Assembly: GCF_031020795.1 (NCBI RefSeq)
Contig: NZ_JAVHJP010000003.1
Coordinates: forward strand, 427,408 to 491,407
Reading direction: 5' to 3'
Length of the DNA: 64,000 nt
Source of the DNA: Hydrogenophaga pseudoflava
GTDB taxonomy: Bacteria; Pseudomonadota; Gammaproteobacteria; Burkholderiales; Burkholderiaceae_C
The notes under the pieces were generated by a model. That model was not told where the DNA came from and searched no databases. It saw only the letters and a list, made by a program, of their open reading frames with translations. The first letter of the stretch is position 1. Each line of letters opens with the position of its first letter. The position numbers and the translations under genes were made by a program. Shown in pieces: positions 53,259 through 62,716 of the stretch.

Positions 53259-55081
53259 TCGGCGCCCGACTGCTGGAGCGCCCACATGCCGGCGTAGGTG
53301 CCTCCCTTAGCAACGAGATCGGCGTGTGTGCCGCGCTCGACGATCTCGCCGTGCACCAGCACCAGGATCTCGTGCGCATCGACCACCGTCGACAGCCGGT
53401 GCGCGATCACCAGCGAGGTCTTGTTGCGCGCCGCGCTCTTGAGCTCGGCCTGGATGGCGCGCTCGTTGGCCGAATCGAGTGCCGAGGTGGCCTCGTCGAA
53501 GATCATGACGGGCGGGTTCTTCAGCAGCGTGCGCGCAATCGCCACGCGCTGCTTCTCGCCGCCTGACAGCTTCAGACCGCGCTCGCCCACCGTGGTGGCG
53601 TAGCCCTTGGGCAGTTTCTCGATGAAGCTGTGGATGTGCGCGGCCTTGGCCGCCTCCACCGCCGCGTCGTGGCCCGCATCAGGCCGGCCGTAGAGGATGT
53701 TGTATTCGATGCTGTCGTTGAACAGCACCGTGTCCTGCGGCACGATGCCGATGGCCTGGCGCACGCTGGACTGGGTGACACGGCGGATGTCCTGGCCGTT
53801 GATCGAGATTTCGCCACCGGACACGTCGTAGAAGCGGTAGAGCAGGCGCGCGAGCGTGCTTTTGCCCGAGCCCGAAGGCCCGACCACCGCCACTGTCTTG
53901 CCGGCCGGAATCTCGAAGCTGATGCCGTGCAGGATCTCGCGCGCCGGCTCGTAGGCGAAACGCACGTTCTCGAACCGCACCGCGGGCGGCCCGTCCAGCA
54001 CCAGCGGCAAGGCGTCCGGCGCGTCGGCGATCTCGCGCTCCTTCTCCAGCAGCACGAACATCTTGTCCAGGTCGGTCAGGCTCTGCTTGATCTCGCGGTA
54101 GAGCACGCCCAGGAAGCCCAGCGGGATGTAGAGCTGGATCATGAAGGCGTTGACCATCACCAGGTCGCCCAGGGTCATGTGGCCGTCCACCACGCCCTGG
54201 GTGGCGCGCCAGAGCATCAGCACCAGGGCCACCGCGATCACCAGCTGCTGGCCGGTGTTCAGCAGAGACAGCGTGGTCTGGCTCTTGATGCGCGCCTTGC
54301 GCAGCTTCTCCAGCGCGTCGTCGTAGCGCCGCGCCTCGAAGGACTCGTTGTTGAAGTACTTGACCGTTTCGTAGTTGAGCAGCGAGTCGATGGCCTTGGT
54401 CTGGCTGGTCGATTCCAGCTCGTTCATCTCGCGGCGGTATTTGGTGCGCCATTCGGTCACAACCACGGTGAAGGCAATGTAAAGCACCAGCGCCACCAGC
54501 GTGATCCAGACGTAGCCCATGTCGAACTTCGTGCCCAGCAGCGTGAGCACGAACACCACCTCGATCAGGGTCGGGAAGATGCTGTAGAGCGAATACGAAA
54601 TGAGCGATTGCACGCCGCGGGTGCCGCGCTCGATGTCGCGCGTCATGCCGCCGGTCTGGCGCTCCAGGTGGAAGCGCAGCGAGAGCGCGTGCAGGTGACC
54701 GAAGACCTGCAGCGCGATGGAACGCGTGGCGCCTTCGGTGGCCTTGGCGAACACCAGTTCGCGCAGCTCGGTGAACACGCTGGTGGACAGGCGCAGCAGG
54801 CCGTAGGCCACGATCAGGCCCAGCGGCACCACCAGCAGCGCCAGGGCGCTGCCGGGCTGGATAGTCATCGCGTCCACCAGCTCCTTGAGCAGCAGCGGCA
54901 CGCCGACGTTGGCGCCCTTGGCCGCCACCATGAAGGCCAGCGCGGCGACGACGCGCCACTTGTACTGCCACAGGTAGGGGAAGAGGCGGCGCAGCGTCGC
55001 CCAGTCGGAACGGGGCGTCTTGGGGCTGCTGTCGGCGGCGGGCAGGGAGTAGCCGGCCCGGGAGACGGACGAGGGGCGCAT
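53255..55081 (-). CDS. Atm1/ABCB7-type ABC exporter
   Basis: This 608-residue half transporter has six membrane helices (about 35-320) and an ATPase domain with GPSGSGKSTLARLLYR, LSGGEKQRVAIARTLL and VMIFDEATSALD. The stretch EWRTKYRREMNELESTSQ to SLLNYETVKYFNNE is the Atm1/HMT1 signature region, which in homologues binds glutathione-type or Fe/S precursors. ATG 55081 leaves 37 bases to the thioesterase start opposite. The stop codon shares TTAA with the CoA-transferase stop. Confidence 0.9.
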   Translation of the reverse strand: MRPSSVSRAGYSLPAADSSPKTPRSDWATLRRLFPYLWQYKWRVVAALAFMVAAKGANVGVPLLLKELVDAMTIQPGSALALLVVPLGLIVAYGLLRLSTSVFTELRELVFAKATEGATRSIALQVFGHLHALSLRFHLERQTGGMTRDIERGTRGVQSLISYSLYSIFPTLIEVVFVLTLLGTKFDMGYVWITLVALVLYIAFTVVVTEWRTKYRREMNELESTSQTKAIDSLLNYETVKYFNNESFEARRYDDALEKLRKARIKSQTTLSLLNTGQQLVIAVALVLMLWRATQGVVDGHMTLGDLVMVNAFMIQLYIPLGFLGVLYREIKQSLTDLDKMFVLLEKEREIADAPDALPLVLDGPPAVRFENVRFAYEPAREILHGISFEIPAGKTVAVVGPSGSGKSTLARLLYRFYDVSGGEISINGQDIRRVTQSSVRQAIGIVPQDTVLFNDSIEYNILYGRPDAGHDAAVEAAKAAHIHSFIEKLPKGYATTVGERGLKLSGGEKQRVAIARTLLKNPPVMIFDEATSALDSANERAIQAELKSAARNKTSLVIAHRLSTVVDAHEILVLVHGEIVERGTHADLVAKGGTYAGMWALQQSGAD

Positions 55082-55118
55082 GCGGGACAATCGTGGGAGT
55101 TTTCCAGAGATTGTGCCC

Positions 55119-55553
55119 ATGTCCACCGAATCAAGCCCCCGCCCCCACACCGAACTGCCCCAAGGCCGCGAGCTGGTGCTCAAGGTCATCCCCATGCCCG
55201 CCGACACCAACGGCAACGGCGACATCTTCGGCGGCTGGGTCATGGCCCAGGTCGACCTGGCCGGTGCCGTGCTGCCGGCGCGCTACGTCAAGGGCCGCAT
55301 GGCGACCGTGGCGGTCAACCAGTTCATCTTCAAACAGCCGGTGCGCGTGGGCGACATCCTGAGCTTCTACTCGCACGTCACCCGCGTGGGCAACACCTCG
55401 ATCACGGTGCAGGTGGAGGTATTCGCCGAACGCTTCTCGGCCCAGGGCCAGTACGTCAAGGTGACCGAGGCCAGCCTCACCTACGTGGCCATCGACCACG
55501 AAGGCCGCCCGCGCCCGATCCCGCGCGAGGGCCTGCCCGCCGGCATGGCCTGA
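55119..55553 (+). CDS. YciA-type acyl-CoA thioesterase
   Basis: The 144-residue hotdog-fold protein has NGDIFGGWVMAQVDLAGA near residue 32, which holds the catalytic Asp, and AVNQFIFKQPVRVGDI and the DHEGRPRPIP tail. YciA enzymes hydrolyse medium acyl-CoAs and may recycle CoA. ATG 55119 follows a short gap from the opposing Atm1 gene; it may share a divergent promoter. Confidence 0.9.
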   Translation: MSTESSPRPHTELPQGRELVLKVIPMPADTNGNGDIFGGWVMAQVDLAGAVLPARYVKGRMATVAVNQFIFKQPVRVGDILSFYSHVTRVGNTSITVQVEVFAERFSAQGQYVKVTEASLTYVAIDHEGRPRPIPREGLPAGMA

Positions 55554-55568
55554 GCGCCAACAGGCTGT

Positions 55569-56306
55569 TCAGCGCGGCCAGCGTTCGCGCCAGCGGCCGT
55601 AGATGCGATTTGCCAGCGCCTGGCTGGCGGCCAGGTGGGCACCGGTGCCTGTGCGCATGGCCGCAGGCGCCTGAACGGTGGCGGGATGCGCGGCGCAGGC
55701 CGGTGCGTAACCTTCACCGGGTGCGGCGATCCAGTCCTCCACTTTGCGCTCGGTGATCTCGATGTGGAACTGCATCGCCAGGTGCTGGCGCAGCACGAAG
55801 GCCTGGTGCGGACAGGCGGCCGAGCCGGCGATGGGCCGGGCGCCCGGCGGCAGTTCGGTGAAGCCGTCGTGGTGCCACTGGTAGACCACCGCGTCCGGCG
55901 CCCCACCCAGCCAGTCCCGCGCCGCATCGCTGCCGTCGTGGCGGATGGGCAGCCAGCCGATTTCCGGCGTGTCCAAGGTCTGCACACGACCGCCGAAGGC
56001 GCGCGCCATCAGCTGCCCGCCCAGGCAGTGGCCGATCACCGGAATGCCCAGCGCGTCGGCCTCGCGGATCAGCGCCTCGGCCTGACGCAGCGAAGGGCGG
56101 TCGTCGTTGGCGCTCCAGGCGCCGCCGAGCACCGCCAACCCGCGGATGCCCGCCACCGACGCGGGGTAGGCCTCGCCCGCCTCGGTGCAGAGCACACGCC
56201 AGGTCACGCCCTGGGCATTCAGCCAGTCGCCCAGGTGGCCGGGGCCGTCTTCGTGCAGGTGCTGGAGCACCAGCACCTCGGCGCCGTGGGAAGTCGGATC
56301 GTTCAT
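55569..56306 (-). CDS. Class I glutamine amidotransferase-like protein
   Basis: The 245-residue product has the glutaminase triad: Cys in IGHCLGGQLMARA, His in QFHIEITERK, with the conserved Glu two residues on. The synthetase or acceptor domain is absent, so it is a stand-alone GATase1 of unknown target. It follows the enoyl-CoA hydratase gene by 52 bases on the same strand. Confidence 0.86.
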   Translation of the reverse strand: MNDPTSHGAEVLVLQHLHEDGPGHLGDWLNAQGVTWRVLCTEAGEAYPASVAGIRGLAVLGGAWSANDDRPSLRQAEALIREADALGIPVIGHCLGGQLMARAFGGRVQTLDTPEIGWLPIRHDGSDAARDWLGGAPDAVVYQWHHDGFTELPPGARPIAGSAACPHQAFVLRQHLAMQFHIEITERKVEDWIAAPGEGYAPACAAHPATVQAPAAMRTGTGAHLAASQALANRIYGRWRERWPR

Positions 56307-56358
56307 GGCCGGGATGATGGCCAGCCGGCCGGCCCGACGGGGAGCCAATCGGCGCGGC

Positions 56359-57153
56359 TCAGAAGGTGCCGTGCCGGCCCTCGCCGTTGGCGAAGCGCGT
56401 CGCACCCTCCAGCGCATCGGGGATGCGCGCCCGGCCCCGCTGCCACTCCTGCTGCAGCGCCTCGCCCAGCGGCAGGTCCCACTGCGCGTACGCGCTCTCG
56501 CGGTCGGCGCGCATCGTGGCCTGCGGGAACGCCGCCAACTGGCGCGCGAGAGAGATCGCGGCTTCGCGCGCCCGCCCGTTCGGCACCACACGGTTGGCCA
56601 GCCCCATCTGCAGCGCCTCGGCCGCCCCGACCTGGCGGCCGGTGAGGATCAGGTCCATCGCGTGGCCCATGCCGATCAGGCGCGGCAGGCGCACCGTGCC
56701 GCCGTCGATCAGCGGCACGCCGAAGCGCCGGCAGTAGACGCCGAAGTACGCGTCCTCTTCCATCACGCGCAGGTCGCACCAGAGCGCCAGCTCCATGCCG
56801 CCGGCCACCGCCGCGCCGGCCACCGCGGCGATGACCGGCTTCGAGAGGCGCAGGCGCGAGGGGCCCATGGGGCCGATGGCGCGGGCGTCGCCGCTACGAA
56901 AGTCCAGCGTGCCCAGGCCCGACGCGCCACCCGAGGCCGCCAGCCGCGCGCCGTGCTGCAGGTCCCAGCCGGCGCAGAAGTGGCCGTGCGCGCCGTGGAA
57001 CACCGCGACCCTGGCGGCCGGGTCGTCCTCGAAGGCGAGAAAGGCGGCGTGCAGGGCCTGCGCGGTGTCGCCGTCGACGGCGTTGCGCACATCGGGGCGG
57101 TTGAGCGTGACGATGTGCAGGTCGTCGACGATTTCGGTGATGACGGGGCTCAT
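56359..57153 (-). CDS. Enoyl-CoA hydratase/isomerase family
   Basis: The 264-residue crotonase-fold protein has AGWDLQHG (oxyanion region), AVAGAAVAGGMELALWCDLR with the first acidic site, and FGVPLIDGGTVRLPRLIG. In the last, Asp and Gly take the usual place of the second catalytic Glu, so a classical hydratase mechanism is uncertain. ATG 57153 overlaps the stop of the AtuA-like partner as ATGA. It probably acts in the same catabolic pathway. Confidence 0.86.
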   Translation of the reverse strand: MSPVITEIVDDLHIVTLNRPDVRNAVDGDTAQALHAAFLAFEDDPAARVAVFHGAHGHFCAGWDLQHGARLAASGGASGLGTLDFRSGDARAIGPMGPSRLRLSKPVIAAVAGAAVAGGMELALWCDLRVMEEDAYFGVYCRRFGVPLIDGGTVRLPRLIGMGHAMDLILTGRQVGAAEALQMGLANRVVPNGRAREAAISLARQLAAFPQATMRADRESAYAQWDLPLGEALQQEWQRGRARIPDALEGATRFANGEGRHGTF

Positions 57154-57533
57154 GACAGATCTCCCCACCAGCCGATCCGGCGTTCATTCAGAGCCGTCTG
57201 CAGCTCGTCCTCGGATATCTCAATCTCCATCCGCAACAAAGCCCCAGCCATCGCCTTGCCGAGGTTGTCCAGCCGCAGGTTGCGTGCGCCGCCGCCCTGC
57301 AGCGCGCCCTTGAGCAACAGCTTGAGCGCCAGGATGTTGGGCAGCGGCCAGCGGTCCACCTCGCCCGGCAGCCAGGGCGCGAAATGCTGGCGCACCCGTT
57401 CGGCCGTCACCTCGCGTTCGAGAATTCGGTAGCCGGCGGCGTTCCAGGCGAACAGCCCGAAGTCGACCCAGTCGGCCTTGTCGCCGCTGCGCGCGTGGGC
57501 GATGCGGACCAGAGGAATGCGCACCCGGTTCAT
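57150..57533 (-). CDS. AtuA-type C-terminal domain protein
   Basis: This 127-residue protein starts MNRVRIPLVRIAHARSGDKA and contains VDFGLFAWNAAGYRILEREV and LALKLLLKGALQGG. It matches the C-terminal ferredoxin-like region that in other AtuA proteins is fused to the enzyme. Here it is a separate cistron with ATGA overlaps at both ends. It probably forms a complex with the next protein. Confidence 0.75.
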   Translation of the reverse strand: MNRVRIPLVRIAHARSGDKADWVDFGLFAWNAAGYRILEREVTAERVRQHFAPWLPGEVDRWPLPNILALKLLLKGALQGGGARNLRLDNLGKAMAGALLRMEIEISEDELQTALNERRIGWWGDLS

Positions 57534-58930
57534 GGCATGTTCTCCAGCAACCGGACCTGCACCTGCGGCTCCACCTCGACCCGCGGCACCAGCGTCGGCC
57601 AGATGCCCAGCAGCTCGCTGGTGTGGTGCAGGGCGGTGAAGCCGCAGGTGTAGGCCGGGCCGCTCAGGCCGATCCAGGGGAACAGGCGACCAAAGCCATC
57701 GGCGGCCGCCTTCACGTTCGTTCGCAGCACCAGCCGGGTCCAGACCTCGTTCATCTGGTGGAGCTGTTCCGGCGGCGGCAGCGGGGCCAGCGGGCCGTGC
57801 GCCGAGTTCAGCCCGGGGTATTCGATGTACAGCTCCTCGTGCGGCACGCGCCGCTCGGCCAGCTGGCTGCGGATGGTGTCGATGGCCGCCTGTGCCTTGT
57901 CCCAGGCATCGGGCCATGAGAAGCCCCAGGTCACCTCGGCCTTGAAGCCGTCGCGAAAGCCCGCCACCACCTTGAGCCGGTCGCCCGGTGGAGCGCCGCG
58001 CGCACCGGTCAGGCGCACGCGGTCTTGGCCCTCGTCGTGCAGGTGGATGCCCCCCATGTCCAGCACCACGTCGGGCGAGCGGTAGGCGTGCGGGTCGTGC
58101 ACCTCGTACAGCAGCTGCTGGCGCACGGTGTCGAAGTTGACCCGCCCGCCGGTGCCCGGCGCCTTGGTGATCAGGGCCGTGCCGTCGTCCCACACCTCGG
58201 CGATGGGGTAGCCGATGTGCGCGAGATCGGGGATGTCTTTCCACTCCCCCTGGCTGCCGAAGTTGCCGCCGCTGCCCTGGCCCGAGCATTCGAGCAGGTG
58301 GCCCACGGTCAGGCCCTGGGCCAGTTTGTTTAGCCCCGTCGTGCCGGTGGCGTTCAGGTCCCAGCCCAGGTGGTGCGCGATGGGGCCGAGGAACAGCGCG
58401 GCGTCGGCCACGCGGCCGGTGATCACGATGTCCGCGCCCAGGTCCAGCGCCCGCACGATGGGCGCGGCGCCCAGGTAGGCGTTGCCAAACACCAGCCGCT
58501 CACGCACCGCCGACACCGGCTCGCCGGTGAACAGGTGGGCCAGCGCGGTGCCAGGCACCGAGGTGTCGAGCAGCCGCGGCAGCACGTCGTCGCCGGTCAC
58601 CACCGCGATGCGCGGCGCCATGCCCCTGGCCGCCAGCGCGGCCTGCACCGCCTTCGCAGCGCCCAGCGGGTTGAGACCACCCGCGTTGCACACGAAGCGC
58701 ACGCCGCGCGCCTGCATCAGCGGCCACAGCCGCAGCAGCATGGGCACCACATCGCGCGCGTAGCCCAGCGCCGGGTCGCGCTGGCGGTCCTTCTGCAGGA
58801 TGGCCAGCGTGAGTTCGGCCAGGTGGTCGCTGGCGATGAACTGCACCCCGCCGCGTTCGATGCTCGCGACCACCGGTTCCCAGTGGTCGCCATAAAAGCC
58901 GAGGCCGGCGCCGATGCGGATGGACTTCAT
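57530..58930 (-). CDS. AtuA-family acyclic terpene utilisation protein
   Basis: The 466-residue product belongs to the family named for the Pseudomonas citronellol/geraniol catabolic gene; its reaction is not established. Segments include IRIGAGLGFYGDHWEPV at the N terminus, CNAGGLNPLGAAKAVQ, DIVITGRVADAALFLGP and GLSGPAYTCGFTALHH near the end. ATG 58930 starts the conserved N terminus. It forms an ATGA overlap with the small C-terminal partner and is divergent from the Liv operon. Confidence 0.85.
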   Translation of the reverse strand: MKSIRIGAGLGFYGDHWEPVVASIERGGVQFIASDHLAELTLAILQKDRQRDPALGYARDVVPMLLRLWPLMQARGVRFVCNAGGLNPLGAAKAVQAALAARGMAPRIAVVTGDDVLPRLLDTSVPGTALAHLFTGEPVSAVRERLVFGNAYLGAAPIVRALDLGADIVITGRVADAALFLGPIAHHLGWDLNATGTTGLNKLAQGLTVGHLLECSGQGSGGNFGSQGEWKDIPDLAHIGYPIAEVWDDGTALITKAPGTGGRVNFDTVRQQLLYEVHDPHAYRSPDVVLDMGGIHLHDEGQDRVRLTGARGAPPGDRLKVVAGFRDGFKAEVTWGFSWPDAWDKAQAAIDTIRSQLAERRVPHEELYIEYPGLNSAHGPLAPLPPPEQLHQMNEVWTRLVLRTNVKAAADGFGRLFPWIGLSGPAYTCGFTALHHTSELLGIWPTLVPRVEVEPQVQVRLLENMP

Positions 58931-58962
58931 GCGGTCAGCATAAGGGCAATCCCTATTTTTGC

Positions 58963-58976
58963 CAAGCATATGCTTG
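58963..58976. promoter_or_regulatory. Perfect palindrome CAAGCATATGCTTG between the AtuA and Liv operons
   Basis: A 14-bp perfect palindrome lies 33 bases from the AtuA start in the 207-base divergent region. It is the best candidate for a shared operator. The regulator is not encoded in this window. A TATAAA at 59058-59063 could be the Liv -10, about 75 bases before the Liv start, but its -35 is poor. Confidence 0.55.
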
Positions 58977-59137
58977 CTGAAAATAAAGCCATGAAATGCT
59001 GCCGCCTGCGCGACTCGGGCTCGGGTCTACCCTGACGCCGGTTTGCGGCAAGGCCGATATAAAACCCGCACGACAGCCGGACCCCGCGCCACAGAGATCG
59101 GAGCGCACCGTGTCCACAACAACAAAGGAGACAGTGC

Positions 59138-60013
59138 GTGCAACTGCTGCAACTGCTGATCGGCGGTGTGGCCCAGGGGTGCATCTACGGACTCATCGCC
59201 CTGGGTTTCGTGCTGATCTACAAGGCCACCGAGACGGTGAGCTTCGCGCAGGGCGACCTGATGATGGTGGGCGCCTTCGGCGGCCTGCTGACCATGACGC
59301 TGCTGGGGTTTCCGTTCTGGGTCTCGGTGCTGGCGGCCGTCGTCGGCATGGGGCTGTTCGGCGTGCTGCTGGAGCGCATGGTGATCCGCCCCATCCTGGG
59401 CCAGCCGGCCTTCTCCATCGTGATGCTGACCATCGGCGTGGGCTATGTGCTGCGCGGCGTGATCACCATGATCCCCAACATCGGCACCGACACCCACTCG
59501 CTGGCCGTGCCCTACGCGGGCGAGGTGCTGAACATGGGCGGCCTGGTGCTGGCGGCCGAGCAGCTGGTGATCATCGGCGTGACCGCGGTGCTCTGCGGCG
59601 GACTGTTCGCGATGTTCAAGTACAGCAAGCTGGGCATCGCCATGCAGGCCTCGTCGCAGAACCAGCTCGCGGCCTACTACATGGGCATCCCGGTCAAGCG
59701 GCTCAACGGTCTGGTCTGGGGCCTGGCGGCCGGCGTCGCAGCCATTGCCGGCCTGCTGCTGGCTCCCATCACCTTCGTGCACGCCAACATGGGCTTCATC
59801 GGCCTCAAGGCCTTCCCGGCCGCGGTGGTGGGCGGCTTCGGCAGCCTGCCCGGCGCCATCGTGGGCGGGCTCGTGATCGGCGTGGTGGAGGCGCTCTCGG
59901 GCTTCTACCTGCCCGAAGGCTTCAAGGACATCGCGCCCTACATCGTGGTGCTGCTGATGCTGGTGCTCAAGCCGAACGGGCTGTTCGGCGAGAAGCTTCG
60001 CAAGAAAGTCTGA
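59138..60013 (+). CDS. LivH-type branched-chain ABC permease
   Basis: The 291-residue protein has eight membrane helices. Family segments include GCIYGLIALGFVLIYKATE, FAQGDLMMVGAFGG and the cytoplasmic loop VKRLNGLVWGLAAGVAAIAG. GTG 59138 is used because AAGGAG ends 7 bases upstream; GTG 59134 is out of frame. It starts livHMGF-ligase. The substrate of these transporters ranges from amino acids to aromatic and terpenoid acids; the CoA ligase downstream suggests an acid. Confidence 0.92.
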   Translation: MQLLQLLIGGVAQGCIYGLIALGFVLIYKATETVSFAQGDLMMVGAFGGLLTMTLLGFPFWVSVLAAVVGMGLFGVLLERMVIRPILGQPAFSIVMLTIGVGYVLRGVITMIPNIGTDTHSLAVPYAGEVLNMGGLVLAAEQLVIIGVTAVLCGGLFAMFKYSKLGIAMQASSQNQLAAYYMGIPVKRLNGLVWGLAAGVAAIAGLLLAPITFVHANMGFIGLKAFPAAVVGGFGSLPGAIVGGLVIGVVEALSGFYLPEGFKDIAPYIVVLLMLVLKPNGLFGEKLRKKV

Positions 60014-60023
60014 GGCCGGCCCG

Positions 60024-61100
60024 ATGCGCTTTATTTTCAAGACCGATTACGACCAGGACATCCGGCTGGCCAAGCACGGCGGCCATGTGTTCTGGTACGG
60101 CCTGCTGGGCCTGTTTCTCGCCGCTGCGCCCTGGGCCCTGCCCGAGTACTGGCTGGCGCAACTGACCTTCGTGCTGATCTACGCCATCGTCGGCCTGGGC
60201 CTGATGCTGCTGGCCGGCTTCACCGGCCTGTTCTCGCTGGGGCACGCGGCCTTTCTCGGCGTCGGCGCCTACACCGAAGCCGTGCTCACCAACGCGGGTT
60301 GGCCCTTCCCTGTGTCCATCGCCTGCGCCGGCCTGCTGTCGGCCGCAGTGGGCATGGTGGTGGGCCTGCCGGCGCTGCGCGTCAAGGGCATCTACCTGGG
60401 CATGGCGACGCTGGCCTTCGGCTTCATCGTCGAAGAGGCCATGGCGCGCTGGGAACATGTGACGGGGGGCAACGCCGGCCTGCCGGTCAACCCGCCCGCC
60501 ATCGGCGGCTGGACCATCGACTCCACCGAAGGCTTCTATTTCCTCTGCCTGGTGCTCTGCGTGGGCGCCACGCTGGCCATCGTCAACCTGCTGCGCGCTC
60601 CCACCGGCCGCGCCTTCGTGGCCATCCGCGATTCGGAGATCTCGGCGCAGAGCATGGGCATCCACCTGGCCCGCTACAAGACGCTGTCGTTCGCGCTCTC
60701 GGCGGCGCTGGCCGGCATCGGCGGTGCGCTGTACGCGCACAAGATCCAGTTCCTCTCGCCCGACCAGTTCTCCATCATCCAGTCCATCGACCTGCTGCTG
60801 ATGGTGGTGATCGGCGGCCTGGGCTCGATCCACGGCGCCTTCCTCGGCGCGATCTTCCTGATCGTGATGCCGCAGCTGATCGCGCTGGCCAAGGACTTCC
60901 TGCCCGAGGCCATCGGCCAGTCCACCGGACTGCAGGGCACGGTCTACGGCGCGGTGCTGATCGCCTTCGTGCTGTTCGAGCCCATGGGCCTGTACGGCCG
61001 CTGGCTCAAGGTGCGCACCTGGTTCCAGCTGTTCCCGTTCTACCGCAAGGGCATGTTCAAGCGGCAGAAGAGTTTTCAAAAGTCGGACCGCCTGAAATGA
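60024..61100 (+). CDS. LivM-type branched-chain ABC permease
   Basis: The 358-residue protein has a 30-residue polar N terminus and about ten helices. AGFTGLFSLGHAAFLGVGAY, GMATLAFGFIVEEAM and FVAIRDSEISAQSMGIHLARYK (the ATPase-contact loop) are typical. It starts 10 bases after livH and overlaps livG as ATGA. Confidence 0.93.
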   Translation: MRFIFKTDYDQDIRLAKHGGHVFWYGLLGLFLAAAPWALPEYWLAQLTFVLIYAIVGLGLMLLAGFTGLFSLGHAAFLGVGAYTEAVLTNAGWPFPVSIACAGLLSAAVGMVVGLPALRVKGIYLGMATLAFGFIVEEAMARWEHVTGGNAGLPVNPPAIGGWTIDSTEGFYFLCLVLCVGATLAIVNLLRAPTGRAFVAIRDSEISAQSMGIHLARYKTLSFALSAALAGIGGALYAHKIQFLSPDQFSIIQSIDLLLMVVIGGLGSIHGAFLGAIFLIVMPQLIALAKDFLPEAIGQSTGLQGTVYGAVLIAFVLFEPMGLYGRWLKVRTWFQLFPFYRKGMFKRQKSFQKSDRLK

Positions 61101-61927
61101 ACGACGACCTCCTCCTCTCAGCCCGCGACCTGAGCGTGCGCTTCGGCGGCGTGCTGGCCGTCAACAAGGTGAGCTTCGACGTGAAGAAGGGCGAGGTGTT
61201 CACCCTCATCGGTCCCAACGGCGCGGGCAAGACCACGGTGTTCAACCTCATCAGCCGCATCTACACGCCCACCAGCGGCGAGATCCATTTCGCCAGCCAC
61301 CAGGGCCCGCTGAAGCTGACCGACCTGCCGCCCCACAAGGTGGCGGGCCTGGGCATTGCGCGCACCTTCCAGAACATCGAGCTGTTCGAACACGCCACCG
61401 TGCTGCAGAACCTGCTGATCGGCCGCCACACGCACCGGCAGACCGGGCTTTGGAGCGAGCTGCTGTTCACCGGCAAGACCCGCGCCGCCGAGATCGCCGC
61501 GCGCGAGAAGGTGGAACAGGTGATCGACTTCCTGGACCTGCAGCACCACCGCGAATCGATGGTGGCCGGCCTGCCCTACGGCGTGCGCAAGGTGGTGGAG
61601 CTGGCACGTGCGCTGTGCACCGAGCCGCGCCTGCTGCTCCTGGACGAGCCGTCCTCCGGCCTGAACGTGGAGGAAACCGAAGACATGGCGTTCTGGATCA
61701 GCGACATCAAGAACGAGCTGGGCATCACGGTGCTGATGGTGGAACACGACATGACCCTGGTCTCCAAGGTGTCCGACCGCGTGCTGGCCATGAGCATGGG
61801 CGCGGAACTCGCCACCGGCACGCCGGCCGAAGTGCAGAGCCACCCCGGCGTGATCGAGGCCTATCTGGGCACGGTGGACGACGTGTCCAGCCTGCGCCGC
61901 GAGCACCATGCGGGAGCGGCATCATGA
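61097..61927 (+). CDS. LivG-type ABC ATPase
   Basis: The 276-residue product has Walker A GPNGAGKTTVFN, Q-loop FQNIELF and a diverged signature LPYGVRKVVELARAL in place of the usual LSGGQ. Walker B is LLLLDEPSSGLN, followed by the switch His in VEHDM. It overlaps livM and livF as ATGA at both ends. Confidence 0.93.
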   Translation: MNDDLLLSARDLSVRFGGVLAVNKVSFDVKKGEVFTLIGPNGAGKTTVFNLISRIYTPTSGEIHFASHQGPLKLTDLPPHKVAGLGIARTFQNIELFEHATVLQNLLIGRHTHRQTGLWSELLFTGKTRAAEIAAREKVEQVIDFLDLQHHRESMVAGLPYGVRKVVELARALCTEPRLLLLDEPSSGLNVEETEDMAFWISDIKNELGITVLMVEHDMTLVSKVSDRVLAMSMGAELATGTPAEVQSHPGVIEAYLGTVDDVSSLRREHHAGAAS

Positions 61928-62712
61928 CGGCTCCGGTGACCGACAACGCGGTGCTCAAGCTGCTCAACGTCGAGAGCGCCTACGGCCCCATCAAGGCCAT
62001 CCGCGGCGTCAGCCTGCAGGTGCGGCGCGGCGAGATCGCCACCGTGCTGGGCAGCAATGGCGCCGGCAAGACCACGATCCTCAAGACCATCAGCGGCATC
62101 ATCGACCCGCGCAAGGGCAGCATCGAGTTCAAGGGCGAGGACATCACCGCGCAGGACCCGGCACTGATCGTGCAGCGCGGTCTGATGCACGTGCCCGAGG
62201 GGCGCGAGGTGTTTCCCCTGCTGTCGGTCAAGGACAACCTGCTGATGGGCGCCTACACCCGCAGCGACCGCGACGGCGTGGCCCGCGACATGGAACTGGT
62301 GTTCGGCTACTTCCCGATCCTGCGCGAGCGCGCCGCGCAGGACGCCGGCCTGCTCTCCGGCGGCCAGCAGCAGATGCTGGCGATCAGCCGCGCGCTGATG
62401 GCCAACCCCGATCTGATCCTGCTGGACGAGCCCAGCCTGGGCCTCAGCCCCAAGCTGACCAAGGAGATCTTCGAGATCGTGGTGCGCATCAACCGCGAGC
62501 GCGGCACCACCATCCTGCTGGTGGAGCAGAACGCCAACATGGCGCTCAATGCGTCCGACTACGGCTACGTGCTGGAGAACGGCCGCATCGTGATGGAAGA
62601 CACCTGTGCCCGGCTGCGCGAGAAGGAGGACATCAAGGAGTTCTACCTGGGCATGAAGGCCGAAGGTGTGCGCGCCGACCGGCGCTGGAAAAAGAAGAAG
62701 ACCTGGAGATGA
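61924..62712 (+). CDS. LivF-type ABC ATPase
   Basis: The 262-residue product has Walker A GSNGAGKTTILK, HVPEGREVFP, signature LSGGQQQMLAISRALM, Walker B LILLDEPSLGLS and the switch region VEQNA. The C terminus is lengthened by a basic tail (RADRRWKKKKTWR). It lies 4 bases before the ligase gene. Confidence 0.93.
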   Translation: MTAPVTDNAVLKLLNVESAYGPIKAIRGVSLQVRRGEIATVLGSNGAGKTTILKTISGIIDPRKGSIEFKGEDITAQDPALIVQRGLMHVPEGREVFPLLSVKDNLLMGAYTRSDRDGVARDMELVFGYFPILRERAAQDAGLLSGGQQQMLAISRALMANPDLILLDEPSLGLSPKLTKEIFEIVVRINRERGTTILLVEQNANMALNASDYGYVLENGRIVMEDTCARLREKEDIKEFYLGMKAEGVRADRRWKKKKTWR

Positions 62713-62716
62713 GCAC